The notes: generated from the letters alone by a model not told the origin. A DNA stretch of 64,000 bases from CAYZGU01 sp964478165 (GCA_964478165.1 CAYZGU010000041.1:186001-250000); one strand, 5' to 3'; numbered from the stretch's first letter, positions 30,452 to 41,231 are shown. Translations and numbers: made by a program.

Positions 30452-30714
30452 GCAGGTCCTTGTAATAGTGGGTTAAGATCCGCGATCGGTTCACTCTTCG
30501 GCGGTGTTTTTTCTGTCGATACCGCCAACATGTCTAGTCTATCAGAATTTAACAATTTGATCAATACCTTTTTTGCTCTTTCTTCTTCTTCATAAAACCT
30601 TCGAAGCTGGGAGTGATTCCGGTGCAGTTTACAAATCGACCTATTCGCGACACCTGGATTGGGAGAGCATTCAGCACCAACGCCTACAAAACGGGTCTTC
30701 CTCCCGAACACCAT
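30448..30714 (-). CDS. Small unknown protein coupled to dnaA
   Basis: An 88-residue frame whose TGA overlaps the dnaA ATG. The part after residue 25 (SICKLHRNHSQLRRFYEEEE and RAKKVLIKLLNSDRLDMLAV) is charged and helical, like a short coiled coil. The first 25 residues look less protein-like and the true start may be internal. No domain I of DnaA is recognisable in it. Translational coupling to dnaA is the main reason to list it. Confidence 0.4.
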   Translation of the reverse strand: MVFGRKTRFVGVGAECSPNPGVANRSICKLHRNHSQLRRFYEEEERAKKVLIKLLNSDRLDMLAVSTEKTPPKSEPIADLNPLLQGPA

Positions 30715-30863
30715 ATCCCTAGTAGCTGATACTTTTATTCAACACACCAACCTTATTGTGCTCCAAATTAGCAGCAAATGATGTGTGTTGACCCCGAGCA
30801 AAACCATGCTTGAATATCAAACAACTCCCAAGAGGACTATTCCAAATGCAACGGAAATTTCGC

Positions 30864-30892
30864 TTGTAAGACCTCACACTCTATGTTATAAT
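30864..30892 (+). promoter_or_regulatory. Strong sigma-70-like promoter into an ORF-poor region
   Basis: TTGTAA at 30864-30869, a 17-base spacer and a consensus TATAAT at 30887-30892. It points away from dnaA. The first annotatable gene downstream starts at 32178, so the transcript may be non-coding or encode a very short peptide. Confidence 0.65.
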
Positions 30893-30898
30893 CGAGCC

Positions 30899-31346
30899 GG
30901 ATGAGGCCTTACACACCGCTAAATAAGTTCCAACTTCAAAGCGCGGATAGGCCAAACTCCTGGATCGAATCGGGGGGAGTGTACGTTGTCGTCGTAACCA
31001 CTGGCTCCACAAAATCCGCATGTGCACTGAATCGCGCTTTGTTGGATTGTGGTGTGCCTTTCTGGATTTAATTTGCACTAGTGACTAATTTTGGCCGCAA
31101 TTACAACTGAGGCATTCCCAAGTGAAGCAAACTGGAAAACCGAACCGTTTGCGACCATGGACACAAACCAACTAACGCAGATTCGACGCAATAACACGGA
31201 CCGTTCACAGGATTACTTGTTGATTGGTAAATGGACGAGAATGTGCATGTCAGGGTGCGTCCAAAGGCCTTACGAGTCAGAATCTGGACGTATGGCGGAG
31301 TTCAGCAGAGGAGGGCGGAGAAAACAAGTGCTTCACCCTCCTCTTT
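30899..31346 (+). ncRNA. Candidate short transcript of about 450 bases, function unknown
   Basis: Bounded by the promoter at 30864-30892 and a hairpin terminator at 31307-31346. Within it a 56-codon frame (30901-31071, MRPYTPLNKFQLQSADRPNS) starts two bases after the predicted transcript start, so a leaderless peptide is one option. I found no motifs of RNase P RNA, tmRNA, SRP or 6S RNA. It may be an unknown RNA or a decayed gene. Confidence 0.3.
31307..31346 (+). terminator. Terminator-like hairpin
   Basis: Perfect 9-bp GC-rich arms (AGAGGAGGG at 31307-31315 and CCCTCCTCT at 31336-31344), a 20-base loop, then a short T stretch (TTT including the last paired T). The T-run is weak, so efficiency is uncertain. 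Confidence 0.5.
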
Positions 31347-32177
31347 AACCCTTGAGTGTGAACAGAACTCAGGGACAGCTGTCGTTGTCTGCCGAATTGT
31401 TAAAGATCCCTCTCCCATCTTCTCCACCAACCCGTCCTACATGGCCTACCCAGATGGTCCGCCTGACGGACAGTGGCCAGACGGCACATTCTCTCTGAAG
31501 TAACAAATTAAGTAAGACACGGGTCCGGGCACGATAATGCTCACATAGCAAACTACCAGGCCCAGACGCACAAAACACATTTTAGATATCGACTCGTCGT
31601 TTCGTTCGGTTTACCTCTCTTCTTTTTTAATGTGTCAGTTACGTTAAGAGTCTGAATCGATGTATATCTAGTTTACACCTCATGCTCAGTCTCAACAGGG
31701 CCAATAAGCATGAAGTGAATAAGACCCCGCATCCGTTGATTGCTGAAAACGGGGTCGTGAGAGGAAACCCTTCGAGTTTTGCGATACCGACAGAACGAAG
31801 TTCCGAGTCTGACCTTTCTGAAAACCTCGTAAACGTGATGACTTATTCGAACCTTCGTCACTCCAATTATCTCTTGAAATTCTTGCAAACCCGAAAGAAC
31901 TTGCTTCCGTCGGACCCCTTGCGGAATATTTCTTGCGTTTTGAGAATAGGCGTAGCTAGTCACCGTTGCCTGCTTCCGAAATTCATCGAACACCACGGAG
32001 TCAGCTCGAAGTGATGACATGACGCGTAGCAGATTCAAGTGTTGTACGTAGTTAGGAAGTCACGTGGATGTCGGCCCACTTCAGCACTTCCATTGGCTCA
32101 CTTGGCAACATCGACTTCAGCGAAATGACTACCAAACCGGGGCCAACGGACTCCGTAACATACTCAAAGAACCGTTT
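31347..32177. other. Intergenic region, no recognised gene
   Basis: Overlapping frames at 31673-32038 (-) and 31682-32014 (+) are each about 110-120 codons and mutually exclusive. Neither has a ribosome-binding site or recognisable domain. A frame ending near 31501 (SYMAYPDGPPDGQWPDGTFS) may be a remnant. I do not call a gene. Confidence 0.45.
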
Positions 32178-32585
32178 ATGAACAAGCAACTAATGACAAC
32201 GACAATTGCCCTACTTTTAGTAGCGGGGTGTTCGGACAGAAACACACCACGCAATGTCGCGGAAGATTTTATCCACAGTTATTATCAACGCGCAGATCAA
32301 GAGACCGCACTCAGGATGTGTGAGGCGCTCGCATCCGAAAAATTAATGGATGAAATCCAACTTGTACGCACTGTACGCCGGAGAGGTGAGTTGCCAAGCG
32401 AAACCCCAGAGGTCCGCTTTGAGATGCGTACAAGAAGAAGCAATCATGAAAATCACGTATTGTTCAATTATCGGTTAACGATAAAAAATACTAATTCCTC
32501 AAGTTCAAGTCGCAACGTTATTATCGTTACCGAATTGATTGATGCACACTGGAAGATAATAAACTTCGAAGAATATAGCGACTGA
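32178..32585 (+). CDS. Small lipoprotein of unknown function
   Basis: A 135-residue protein with a clear lipoprotein signal: MNKQLMTTTIALLLVAGC with lipobox LVAGC and modified Cys18. The mature part starts SDRNTPRNVAEDFIHSYYQR and resembles the NTF2-like fold of small DUF4878-type lipoproteins (helix with VAEDFIHSYYQRADQETALR, then strands ending DAHWKIINFEEYSD). The assignment to that fold is tentative. An in-frame start 38 codons upstream would spoil the signal peptide. A perfect DnaA box lies in its coding sequence. Confidence 0.75.
   Translation: MNKQLMTTTIALLLVAGCSDRNTPRNVAEDFIHSYYQRADQETALRMCEALASEKLMDEIQLVRTVRRRGELPSETPEVRFEMRTRRSNHENHVLFNYRLTIKNTNSSSSSRNVIIVTELIDAHWKIINFEEYSD
32269..32277 (+). 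promoter_or_regulatory. Isolated perfect DnaA-box sequence
   Basis: TTATCCACA matches the strong E. coli DnaA box exactly. It lies inside the lipoprotein gene, 1.8 kb from dnaA, and I see no cluster of boxes or AT-rich unwinding element around it, so it is probably not an origin. Confidence 0.3.
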
Positions 32586-32646
32586 CAAATTCATCAGCGA
32601 GAAAATTTCTATGGACTGAATTTTGTTCTTTTGGGAGACTTGTTCC

Positions 32647-33759
32647 ATGAAAACAGGTAAGGTTGCCGTTTTTAAACAAGCTAAAGAACCTATGGAATTC
32701 CGTGAGTATAAAGTGCCCACAGTGGATTCTGATGACCTCCTTGTTAGGATTCGCATGGCAAACATCTGCGGATCAGATTTGCATTTTTGGCGAGGCGATG
32801 GCCCAAAACTCGATCAAGACATTCCACAAGTTCTCGGCCATGAAATGGTCGGAACAATTGAACAACTAGGGAGAAATATCAGAACTGATAGCGCGGGAGA
32901 GCCATTGGAGGAAGGGGATAGGATAGTCTATTCGTATTTCAAACCGTGCAATCACTGCTGGATGTGTCTCAACGGCAAACCCGGGTGTCCGGATCGTTAT
33001 CGCGACTGGCTCGGTGTGTCGAGCGAAAAATCACCCCACTTCCATGGGGCCTACGGTGAATATTATTATATGAAACCTGGGCATTGGATCTTCAAAGTTC
33101 CAGAGTCGCTGCCAGACGGACTTGTTTCACCTATCAACTGCGCGTTGTCAGAGGTGATTTACGGACTTAACCAGATTGGCATAACACTTGGTGATACCGT
33201 TGTAATACAGGGCGCTGGAGGACTGGGATTGTACGCTATTGCAGTGGCCAGGGAGATGGGAGCCGCTCAGATAATCGTATTGGACCGCTTGCGAGAGCGC
33301 CTGGAGCTTGCGCTTGAGTTTGGAGCGGATCTCCTACTAAACGTTGACGAGCTTTCCCCCGAAGAACGTATCTCCTTTGTAAAAGACCATACACGAGGAA
33401 TCGGCGCAGATGTAATAGCCGAATTCGTCGGGTCTCCAGCCGTTTTGGCTGAGGGCATCGAGATGCTAAGGTATGGCGGCCGCTATCTTTGGATAGGAAA
33501 CATTAATCTAGGACACACTACTTCAATTGACCCAGGCAGCGTTGTGCGAGCTAGTAAGACAATACGCGGACTCATCGTCTACGAGCCTTGGGTAATCGGG
33601 CGCGCTCTGGACTTTCTAGTGCGCACCCGAAAAAAGTATCCTTTCCACAGAATCATCTCACACACATTCGCTTTTGAAGAGATTAATGATGCCTTCAGCT
33701 ACGCAGAGCAGGGGAAAGCCATTCGCGTCGGATTAGACTTTGTATCAAACCTAAGATAA
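32647..33759 (+). CDS. Zinc-dependent alcohol dehydrogenase family protein
   Basis: A 370-residue medium-chain dehydrogenase. Catalytic zinc site: ICGSDLHFWRGDG (Cys) and LGHEMVGTIEQLG (His-Glu). Structural zinc site: four Cys in CNHCWMCLNGKPGCPDRY. Nucleotide-binding GAGGLGLYAIAVAREMGAAQ with Asp after the second strand (IVLDRLRER), suggesting NAD. It probably oxidises a polyol, alcohol or sugar such as an L-threonine- or sorbitol-dehydrogenase-type substrate; which one cannot be told. ATG 32647 follows GGGAGA. It is 61 bases after the lipoprotein gene. Confidence 0.93.
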   Translation: MKTGKVAVFKQAKEPMEFREYKVPTVDSDDLLVRIRMANICGSDLHFWRGDGPKLDQDIPQVLGHEMVGTIEQLGRNIRTDSAGEPLEEGDRIVYSYFKPCNHCWMCLNGKPGCPDRYRDWLGVSSEKSPHFHGAYGEYYYMKPGHWIFKVPESLPDGLVSPINCALSEVIYGLNQIGITLGDTVVIQGAGGLGLYAIAVAREMGAAQIIVLDRLRERLELALEFGADLLLNVDELSPEERISFVKDHTRGIGADVIAEFVGSPAVLAEGIEMLRYGGRYLWIGNINLGHTTSIDPGSVVRASKTIRGLIVYEPWVIGRALDFLVRTRKKYPFHRIISHTFAFEEINDAFSYAEQGKAIRVGLDFVSNLR

Positions 33760-34696
33760 CTCGACACCTGTGGTCTAACTACTGCGAGCTCACACTTTTT
33801 ACTCAGTTCCAACGCCTGGAACATTCCTGTCCAATAACCTTCTTGCACTAGCAATTCAGTTTTCTAAGTGGGTAAATCCATATGTGTGAGACCCGCATTT
33901 TCCAGACGCAAGGCCGCTTTGATTTGTATCTCTCAACGACTATAGGATGTAAGAACTCACTTCACACCTCATGTTGATGATGCGAAATGCACAAAGAAAC
34001 GCACAAAATTGAAAAATCCGTTATACTGGCTTCTTAATGCTAGAATTATCGTAGAATTCAAACATCGAAGTTCAGGACGCGTCCAACTGAAACTCCTTAT
34101 TCATTCCACACACCAGCAGATTGTACTGCAAACCGCTTCACGTGATTCCTGAGAATCTAAATACATTTGCGGATTTCCGCAAACTTTTCATGGCTCCCGT
34201 AGGCTGTATCATCTTGCATTCGGAACCCACATTCGGACCCATTCAAGAACAATCACGAGACAATCGGCGTACACCTGGGCTCCATCGTCACAACAAAGAC
34301 AGCATTTCGTGACAAGTTTGTAACAAATCGATGGTAGAATACTGAAAGACAATCTAAACGAATCTGTGCACACTCCGAGCGCGAACCTTGAATTCCACAC
34401 GAAGGCAGAATTGGGGCACAGTTTGAAGTTACCTGTGCGCATAAGAATCCAAGTTTGAATGGAAGAAGCTCGCTTGGCCCTCTATGTGACTGCGACCGCG
34501 CATTTCCGATTGCAAGGAGTCAAGAAGGCATTCCGTGATAGGCCAGTGGAACAGAATCCAGGATTACCCATTCTTTGTTAGTCACGAATTCACGTAAACA
34601 TAATTAGCCAGCAGAAGATTGCGTGGTTCACTCAACGATTAAGTAGGTCAAGTCACCAAGATTCATTCAAAAACAATTATTAAGGAAACGTTTCTG
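33760..34696. other. Intergenic region upstream of pstS
   Basis: About 940 bases without a gene. A perfect 8-bp inverted repeat (TTTGCGGA/TCCGCAAA, 34166-34183) is present. A TATACT hexamer near 34022 lacks a good -35. I cannot pick out a Pho box with confidence. Confidence 0.5.
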
Positions 34697-35704
34697 ATGC
34701 ACTATCGATTAAGCCGATTCGTCGTCATATTTCTTGTCACAAATATTTTGTTTCATTGCTCGGTTTTCGCTGCGAAGTTAGTTAAAGTAGACGGCTCGAG
34801 TACGGTCTATCCAATTACAGAAGCGGTCGCCGAAGAATTCCAAAAAACATACCGCGATATTTGGGTTACGGTTGGCATCTCCGGCACAGGTGGTGGTTTC
34901 AAGAAATTCGCCCGTGGCGAGACGGATATCTCCGATGCTTCGAGACCGATTAAACCCACCGAAGTCGAACTGTGCAGGAAAAATAGCATTAACTATATTG
35001 AACTCCCAGTTGCATACGATGGGTTGGCTGTCATCGTTCACCCCAAGAATGATTGGGTCGATTACTTTTCTGTGGAGGAACTCAGAACACTTTGGGAACC
35101 AGAAGCACAGGGAAAGATTACGCACTGGAATCAGATTCGCCCTGAATGGCCAAACCAGAGATTTTCGCTTGCCGGACCAGGCGTCGATTCCGGGAGTTAC
35201 GACTACTTCACAAAGGCAATAAACGGAACATCAGGCGCGAGCCGCGGTGATTTTATCGCTAGTGAGGACGATAACATCCTCGTTCAAGCAGTTGCCAACA
35301 ATCCAAATGGGCTGGGGTTCTTTGGTTTAGCATACTATCAGGAAAATGCAGACAAGCTAAAAATCGTACCCATTGACGACAAGAAGCCAGACAACGGTAT
35401 CGGACCAATTTTTCCAACCCTTGACAGCGTCAAGAATAACACCTATCAGCCCCTTTCGCGCCCCGTCTTCATCTACGTAAGCAAAGAATCGGCCGAACGA
35501 CCAGAAGTCGAAACATTCATTGAGTTTTATCTCAAACACGCAAGCAGCTTAACGCTTGAAGTCGGTTACGTCCCGCTACCAAATGCTGTATATCAACTCG
35601 CACTAGAACGCTTCCAGAATCGCGTCACGGGCTCCGTATTTGGCGGAGAAGGTGCATCTATCGAAATTTCAATACAGGAACACCTTTCACGCAAATCAAG
35701 ATAG
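34697..35704 (+). CDS. pstS: Phosphate ABC transporter substrate-binding protein
   Basis: Periplasmic phosphate receptor of the Pst importer. 335 residues with a signal peptide ([20 protein letters not shown], cleaved near residue 26). Mature start [20 protein letters not shown] is the phosphate-binding loop of Pst[21 protein letters not shown] and SRPIKPTE, and [20 protein letters not shown] complete the anion-binding segments. The export signal has few positive charges but is otherwise typical. First gene of pstS-pstC-pstA-pstB-phoU. Confidence 0.96.
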   Translation: MHYRLSRFVVIFLVTNILFHCSVFAAKLVKVDGSSTVYPITEAVAEEFQKTYRDIWVTVGISGTGGGFKKFARGETDISDASRPIKPTEVELCRKNSINYIELPVAYDGLAVIVHPKNDWVDYFSVEELRTLWEPEAQGKITHWNQIRPEWPNQRFSLAGPGVDSGSYDYFTKAINGTSGASRGDFIASEDDNILVQAVANNPNGLGFFGLAYYQENADKLKIVPIDDKKPDNGIGPIFPTLDSVKNNTYQPLSRPVFIYVSKESAERPEVETFIEFYLKHASSLTLEVGYVPLPNAVYQLALERFQNRVTGSVFGGEGASIEISIQEHLSRKSR

Positions 35705-35918
35705 GCTGCATATATAAAACACAGCGGATTCAGGTGATTGACAAATCCTATAATTGCCTACGCCCTGGGAGAAGCTTAATTGGAGCGCATTTACCTTCCT
35801 AATCTGAGCCTACACCGGACAGTAGAGCCTAATGCACAGTACAACCAAAATCCACGAAGACTTATGCACAACCGGTTGACTGCGGTCAGCCAGGCATGTG
35901 TAGAGATGCTAGAAAATT

Positions 35919-36809
35919 ATGTTTAGTCATAAATTTAAAGCAACGGAAAAGATCATCCATATGGCTCTCTTAGCATGTGGTATGCTTTCAATTTGCACGA
36001 CTGTGGGTATCATTGGTGTGCTTATATTTGAAACAATTGGATTTTTCAAAGAGGTGTCGATTATTGAATTCCTTACAGACACACAATGGACTCCACTTTT
36101 CGTAAACAAACACTTTGGAGTGATGCCTCTCGTTTCCGGAACTGTGCTAACATCGGTCATTGCCATTATAGTTGCTGGGCCATTGGGAATGTTAACCGCA
36201 ATATATTTGAGCGAGTACGCTCCAACCAATCTCCGAAAGATTTTAAAGCCGTCATTGGAAATATTGGCCGGCATTCCAACCATTGTGTACGGATACTTTG
36301 CATTGCTGTTCGTCACACCCCTGCTACAGGAATTGATGCCTAGTCTTTCTGGTTTTAACGCTCTTTCACCTGGAATCGTGATGGGAATAATGATCGTGCC
36401 CTTGGTCTCGTCACTAAGCGAGGATGCAATGTACGCGGTTCCACGCAGCCTGAGGGACGCCGCATACGCACTGGGTTCTTCGCGTCTTCAGACGGCATGG
36501 AAAGTCGTGATACCAGCCGCATTCTCGGGAATCACTGCGTCTTTCGTCATTGCTATTTCACGTGCAATCGGTGAGACAATGCTTGTCGCAATTGCAGCAG
36601 GCCAGATGCCGAACCTAACGCTCAATCCCATGGTGCCAATCGAGACAATGACGACCTACATTGTGCAAATTAGTCTCGGCGATACACCGACCGGAACCCT
36701 AGAATTCCAAACAATTTTTGCAGTGGGAATGGTCTTGTTCATATCAACCTTTACGCTAAATCTGGTTGGCGATCGCATGCGCCAACGTTTCAGGGAGCAG
36801 TACGAATGA
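35919..36809 (+). CDS. pstC: Phosphate ABC transporter permease PstC
   Basis: Inner-membrane permease, 296 residues, with about six membrane helices. The EAA-type cytoplasmic loop is [20 protein letters not shown], contacting Pst[21 protein letters not shown] is a Pst permease hallmark. It overlaps pstA by four bases (ATGA), so the permeases are co-translated. It lies 214 bases after pstS. Confidence 0.96.
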   Translation: MFSHKFKATEKIIHMALLACGMLSICTTVGIIGVLIFETIGFFKEVSIIEFLTDTQWTPLFVNKHFGVMPLVSGTVLTSVIAIIVAGPLGMLTAIYLSEYAPTNLRKILKPSLEILAGIPTIVYGYFALLFVTPLLQELMPSLSGFNALSPGIVMGIMIVPLVSSLSEDAMYAVPRSLRDAAYALGSSRLQTAWKVVIPAAFSGITASFVIAISRAIGETMLVAIAAGQMPNLTLNPMVPIETMTTYIVQISLGDTPTGTLEFQTIFAVGMVLFISTFTLNLVGDRMRQRFREQYE

Positions 36810-37681
36810 TTTCAACATCACGCACGCAGAAAATACTCAATTGGCAGAAGTGGAACGACCGTGCTTTTCAAATCACAGCAGTACTAGGTATAATTCTTGT
36901 ACTGTCTACACTAGCAGTGCTCATCGTTGATGCCTTTGGCAAAGGTATTCCGCGCATCAACTGGGAATTCTTGACTAGCTTTCCCTCTCGAAAACCAGCG
37001 AAGGCCGGAATTTTTTCTGCTCTGGTAGGAAGCACATACCTCATAATCTTAACAGCCATCATTGCTGTTCCAGTGGGAATAGCAGCAGCTCTATACCTCG
37101 AAGAATATGCGAACAAGACAAGCGTACTAAGTCGAGTAATTGAAGTCAATGTTGCAAATCTTGCAGGTGTGCCATCGATCATCTACGGGCTTCTAGGATT
37201 GGAACTCTTCGTACGAGCAATGCGGCTCGAAAGAAGTTTATTGGCCGGTGCCCTCACTCTCGCTCTGCTCGTACTGCCAATCGTTATCATCTCTGCGCGA
37301 GAGGCGATTCGCGCGGTTCCCAAAACTATCCGTGAAGCATCCTACGCACTTGGCGCAACCCAGTGGCAAACGGTAAAGCAGCACGTTTTACCTTTGGCCT
37401 TTCCCGGAATTTTAACGGGTGTCATCCTTTCAATCTCCCGAGCGATCGGAGAAACAGCACCGCTAATTGCCATCGGCGCACTAACTTATGTGGCATTTAC
37501 ACCTGACGGATTGCTTTCTCCTTTTACAGCCCTACCAATTCAGATTTTTAATTGGGTGTCGCGTCCACAGAAAGGATTTCACATCAATGCAGCAGCAGGA
37601 ATTGTTGTCCTACTAATTGCAACGCTCGTTTTAAACGCGGTCGCCATCTTCTTGCGCAACCGATACCAAAAGCAGTACTAA
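36806..37681 (+). CDS. pstA: Phosphate ABC transporter permease PstA
   Basis: Partner permease, 291 residues. Membrane helices throughout; [20 protein letters not shown] and the EAA loop [20 protein letters not shown] are diagnostic. The last part [20 protein letters not shown] is also typical of PstA. It starts within pstC and is followed by pstB after 11 bases. Confidence 0.96.
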   Translation: MISTSRTQKILNWQKWNDRAFQITAVLGIILVLSTLAVLIVDAFGKGIPRINWEFLTSFPSRKPAKAGIFSALVGSTYLIILTAIIAVPVGIAAALYLEEYANKTSVLSRVIEVNVANLAGVPSIIYGLLGLELFVRAMRLERSLLAGALTLALLVLPIVIISAREAIRAVPKTIREASYALGATQWQTVKQHVLPLAFPGILTGVILSISRAIGETAPLIAIGALTYVAFTPDGLLSPFTALPIQIFNWVSRPQKGFHINAAAGIVVLLIATLVLNAVAIFLRNRYQKQY

Positions 37682-37692
37682 ATGAGGCCGAT

Positions 37693-38472
37693 ATGACACC
37701 GCCAAAAGAGGACAAAACTGACGCAATCTTGAGTGTGCAAAATCTAAACGCCTGGTACGGCGAGATGCAAGCTCTTAAGAATGTGTCTTTTGATGTTGAG
37801 CGTTACAAAGTCACTTCTCTGATTGGGCCCTCGGGATGTGGAAAAAGCACACTTATCCGTTGTTTCAACCGCATGAACGACTTTATCCCATCGTTTTCAT
37901 TAACAGGAGAGATTTTTTTCGAAGATCAAGATCTCTATGCCACCATCATTGATCCCGTAGAAGTTCGTTTAAAACTAGGAATGGTCTTTCAAAAGCAGAA
38001 TCCATTTCCCAAGTCCATCTACGACAATGTCGCTTTCGGGCCAAAGGTGACCGGAATAAGGAACCAAGAACGTTTACACACGATTGTTGAAGAAAGCCTC
38101 AAGAAAGCCGCTTTGTGGCACGAAGTCAAGGACAAACTCAAGCATAACGCATATGAACTTTCTGGTGGACAGCAGCAACGACTCTGCATTGCTAGAACAT
38201 TGGCAATCGAACCTGAGGTGCTCCTGCTTGACGAACCCTGTTCAGCATTGGACCCAATTGCAACAGCAAGAATCGAAGAATTGATTCTGGAATTAAAGAA
38301 TCAGTACACAGTCCTAATCGTGACGCACAACATGCAACAAGCAGCACGTGTCTCAAACTTTACTGCATTCCTCTACCTCGGTGAATTAATAGAGTTTGGG
38401 TCAACTGATAAGATATTTACAAATCCTGATGACTCTCGTACTGAAGCATACGTGAGCGGAAAGTTTGGCTAA
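37693..38472 (+). CDS. pstB: Phosphate ABC transporter ATP-binding protein
   Basis: ATPase of the Pst importer. 259 residues. Walker [30 protein letters not shown], the Q-loop region [20 protein letters not shown] which is characteristic of PstB, ABC signature [13 protein letters not shown], Walker [14 protein letters not shown] and the switch His in [13 protein letters not shown] 37693 follows GAGG; an upstream extension would overlap pstA widely. Confidence 0.97.
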   Translation: MTPPKEDKTDAILSVQNLNAWYGEMQALKNVSFDVERYKVTSLIGPSGCGKSTLIRCFNRMNDFIPSFSLTGEIFFEDQDLYATIIDPVEVRLKLGMVFQKQNPFPKSIYDNVAFGPKVTGIRNQERLHTIVEESLKKAALWHEVKDKLKHNAYELSGGQQQRLCIARTLAIEPEVLLLDEPCSALDPIATARIEELILELKNQYTVLIVTHNMQQAARVSNFTAFLYLGELIEFGSTDKIFTNPDDSRTEAYVSGKFG

Positions 38473-38579
38473 ACCAAGATAAAGTTTTCCACGACCGACT
38501 ATACTTGTTGTTGCACAGCATCTCCTGTTCGTAGGTTTAAAGTGAATCTGCCATCAAATTGGAAAGGAGTGACACTTCT

Positions 38580-39251
38580 ATGCAGCGCCATTTTGAGATG
38601 GAACTGAACAAAATACAGCAGGAATTACTTCGGATGGGAGGCATAGCCGAAAACATGGTGCGCGACGCTGTTAAATCCGTTCTAAACCGGGATGGGGAAT
38701 TGGCAGCAGGCGTTATCGAACAAGATACCGCCGTGGATACACTTGAGAATCAGATTGAACAATCCTGCATTCTCTTCATGGCCCGTCATCAAGCCGCAGC
38801 TTCGGACCTCCGCCTTCTGAGTATAGTTCTGAGAATTAACCGTGACCTTGAACGCATAGCGGATAAGTCTGTCAATATAGCCAAACGCAGCCTTGAATTG
38901 CTTCAGCACCCACCAGTGAAGCCTTTCATTGATTTGGCCCGCGTCACTACCATTGTGGAGGGAATGGTACAAGATTCACTCGATGCGTTTGTAAATCGAG
39001 ATAAAGTCTTAGCCGAGGCAGTACGAGATCGAGACTATCAGGTAGACGAAATCTATAACCACTCTGTCGAGGAACTCCTAGAACTCATTTCCAGTAAACC
39101 CATTCTCCTACGCCCCGGTATCAGCATCTTACTCCTCTTTCGTCACCTCGAACGAATCGCCGATTTAGCCGCGAATATGTGCGAGGAGGTCTATTACTTG
39201 GTACAAGGAGAGGTTCTAAGGCACAAGGACACAAATAACCCGTCTTCATAG
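38580..39251 (+). CDS. phoU: Phosphate signalling protein PhoU
   Basis: Links Pst transport state to the PhoR/PhoB system. 223 residues with the two PhoU three-helix repeats: MELNKIQQELLRMGGIAENM opens the first and ARVTTIVEGMVQDSLDAFVN the second, with the metal-binding-type E/D-rich helices LSIVLRINRDLERIADKSVN and LLLFRHLERIADLAANMCEE. AAGGAG precedes ATG 38580. About 107 bases after pstB. Confidence 0.95.
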   Translation: MQRHFEMELNKIQQELLRMGGIAENMVRDAVKSVLNRDGELAAGVIEQDTAVDTLENQIEQSCILFMARHQAAASDLRLLSIVLRINRDLERIADKSVNIAKRSLELLQHPPVKPFIDLARVTTIVEGMVQDSLDAFVNRDKVLAEAVRDRDYQVDEIYNHSVEELLELISSKPILLRPGISILLLFRHLERIADLAANMCEEVYYLVQGEVLRHKDTNNPSS

Positions 39252-39737
39252 TTCCACGCCAGGCCTACGCCTTCCTGTGTAGAACAAGGGTTATCTCTGA
39301 CTCCCAAGGCGGATTCTAACGTGCTTATTCTGCGCGCAAAGGAGAGCCGAAACGATAATAAACGGTCGATTCAGATAAGCTATATCATTATTATTGAGTC
39401 AATTGTTGTGAGCCGTCGAACGCGGAATTAAGTGTATTCGAGCTAGAGAAATAGGCTAGTAAAGCAAAAACCCCACAATCAATCGTCCTTTTATATGATG
39501 CAAGAACACTCCAATGAGGCACTGCACTTTTGGCTCCGTGCCCACGAATCCAATCTCTTTATATTGCCGAGAACATACAGAAAATCTATTATCAGACGTA
39601 ATGCGGTACATTGATTAGGAGTCCATTCGGCCCTTCAAGATAAGAATAAAGCGCAATCTCAATCCACTTAGAGAAGAACAATCGCAACCAGATTCATCAC
39701 CCATCAATCAACAGGGCCTTCTCTATCACAGGTACCT
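39252..39737. other. Intergenic region between convergent phoU and phoB
   Basis: About 490 bases between the 3' ends of phoU (+) and the regulator (-). An imperfect GC hairpin near 39250-39287 could be a terminator for phoU, but it has no T-tract. No gene seen. Confidence 0.45.
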
Positions 39738-40421
39738 CTATTCTGAAAACCTATACCCTACACCATGAACGGTTTCAATACATCGACCAAACGGGCCTAA
39801 CTTCCGACGCAGGCGACTTATGTGCGTATCCACCGTGCGGTCAACGCCGAAGTACTCTTGTCCCCAAATCAGGTCCATGAGCACGTCACGTGTGAAGACG
39901 CGTCCCGGGTTACGGACAAACCGTGTAAGAATTTCAAATTCGATTGGCGTCAGATTAACCTCATTCTTCGCAGCACACACAACACGCTTGTCCAAATCAA
40001 TGGAAAGGCCACGGATTCTTATTATACTCGGAGGCTGAACGCTATCGCTATCAGCACGCCGCAACACCGCGCGAACCCGCAGAACAACCTCTCGTGGGCT
40101 AAATGGCTTAACGATATAATCATCAGCCCCCAATTCGAACCCAACGATGCGATCGACTTGCTCAGCTTTAGCCGTTAGCATTACAATAGGAATCGTCGCC
40201 GTTTGTGGATTTGCCTTTAGCAAACGACAAACCTCAAGACCATCTATTTCTGGCAGCAATAGATCCAAAATAATGAGGTCAGGAATAGCGGATGTAGCGT
40301 GCTGAAGGGCATCTGCCCCGTCAAAAACCACATGGATGTCAAAGCCCGCTTGCCCCAAATTATAGGTCAATAATTCTATAATGTCTTGGTCATCTTCTAC
40401 GATTAGGATCTTGGACGCCAT
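39738..40421 (-). CDS. phoB: PhoB-type two-component response regulator
   Basis: A 227-residue OmpR/PhoB-family regulator. Receiver: ILIVEDDQDIIELLTYNLGQ with the acidic pair, phospho-acceptor Asp53 (LIILDLLLPEIDG), Thr in VMLTAKAE and Lys in IVKPFSPREVVLR. The winged-helix DNA-binding domain covers residues about 130-227 (NLTPIEFEILTRFVRNPGRV; DTHISRLRRKLG; TVHGVGYRF). The ATG at 40421 is chosen because the receiver starts right after it. Proximity to the pst operon supports PhoB. The matching kinase is at 47162. Confidence 0.9.
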   Translation of the reverse strand: MASKILIVEDDQDIIELLTYNLGQAGFDIHVVFDGADALQHATSAIPDLIILDLLLPEIDGLEVCRLLKANPQTATIPIVMLTAKAEQVDRIVGFELGADDYIVKPFSPREVVLRVRAVLRRADSDSVQPPSIIRIRGLSIDLDKRVVCAAKNEVNLTPIEFEILTRFVRNPGRVFTRDVLMDLIWGQEYFGVDRTVDTHISRLRRKLGPFGRCIETVHGVGYRFSE

Positions 40422-41202
40422 GTTCTCACAATCTACTCTCTTAGAGCGCTCTGTCTGCGTGAAAAGGTTCACACATACAACTTGCAAACAAACAATTGAA
40501 GAAGATTCCGTGCTCAGAAGACTTTGAAGACAAGACGATGACACAAAATTTCTCGGAGCGTTCGATAATCTGAACCTTTTCCAACAAGTTACGAAGAAAC
40601 AATATCCGTATGCTCGGCAGTGGCTAGACCCATTAGATTTTGCAAGTTCGGCTTCTGAAATGTTCGATGGCTAGAATGGCAGTGATAGGCTGAACACAAC
40701 AATCAAACACACCTAGTAACAGCATCTTCGATGCCGCTATATTCATCTTCGTCATTTCGCAAGTTAGCATGAATCTTTCATATTCCCACCCATAACACGC
40801 GTTACGACCTCAACCCCACTAAATCATGACTAGTAGAAATGACGTCCCTCAGCTCCCGACGGAAAATTATATTCCAAACCCTTGCCGATTGCAAGAAGTT
40901 CTCTGCCAAATCACTCGCTGCTAAAGGGCTTCATCATTTAATAATCCTCACAGCATACAGTCGCAGTTGGCGTGATTGATGGCGCCCGTTATCAATGGTC
41001 CGCAGTCTCATCCATATCCATCTTTCCAAGTGTTATAGGCACACACTCCACGCGCAACACGACGTTACCGTTGCCCGTGGACCATCATGCAAGATACTTA
41101 GGCAAATCGAAGTTTTATGCAATCATGAATCCCGCATTAAAACCAGTCTATAACTTGCATCATTGATTCTCTATCTCACCCATAAGCTTAATTGAATTTT
41201 CG
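40422..41202. other. Intergenic region, no recognised gene
   Basis: About 780 bases upstream of the regulator and before the promoter at 41203. I see no coding frame or repeat that I can support. Confidence 0.5.
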
Positions 41203-41231
41203 TTGACAAAGTCTGAAAGGCCTGCTATAGT
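41203..41231 (+). promoter_or_regulatory. Strong sigma-70-like promoter
   Basis: TTGACA at 41203-41208, a 17-base spacer and TATAGT at 41226-41231. Its transcript would run 430 bases before the nucleotidyltransferase gene. A frame at 41378-41647 with a hydrophobic start lies in between but has poor translation signals. Confidence 0.65.

Noticed and set aside
31673..32038. Two opposing frames of about 110-120 codons
   Set aside because: Mutually exclusive shadows without translation signals or recognised domains.
32260..32290. Replication origin at the DnaA box
   Set aside because: Single box within a gene, no cluster and no AT-rich unwinding region.
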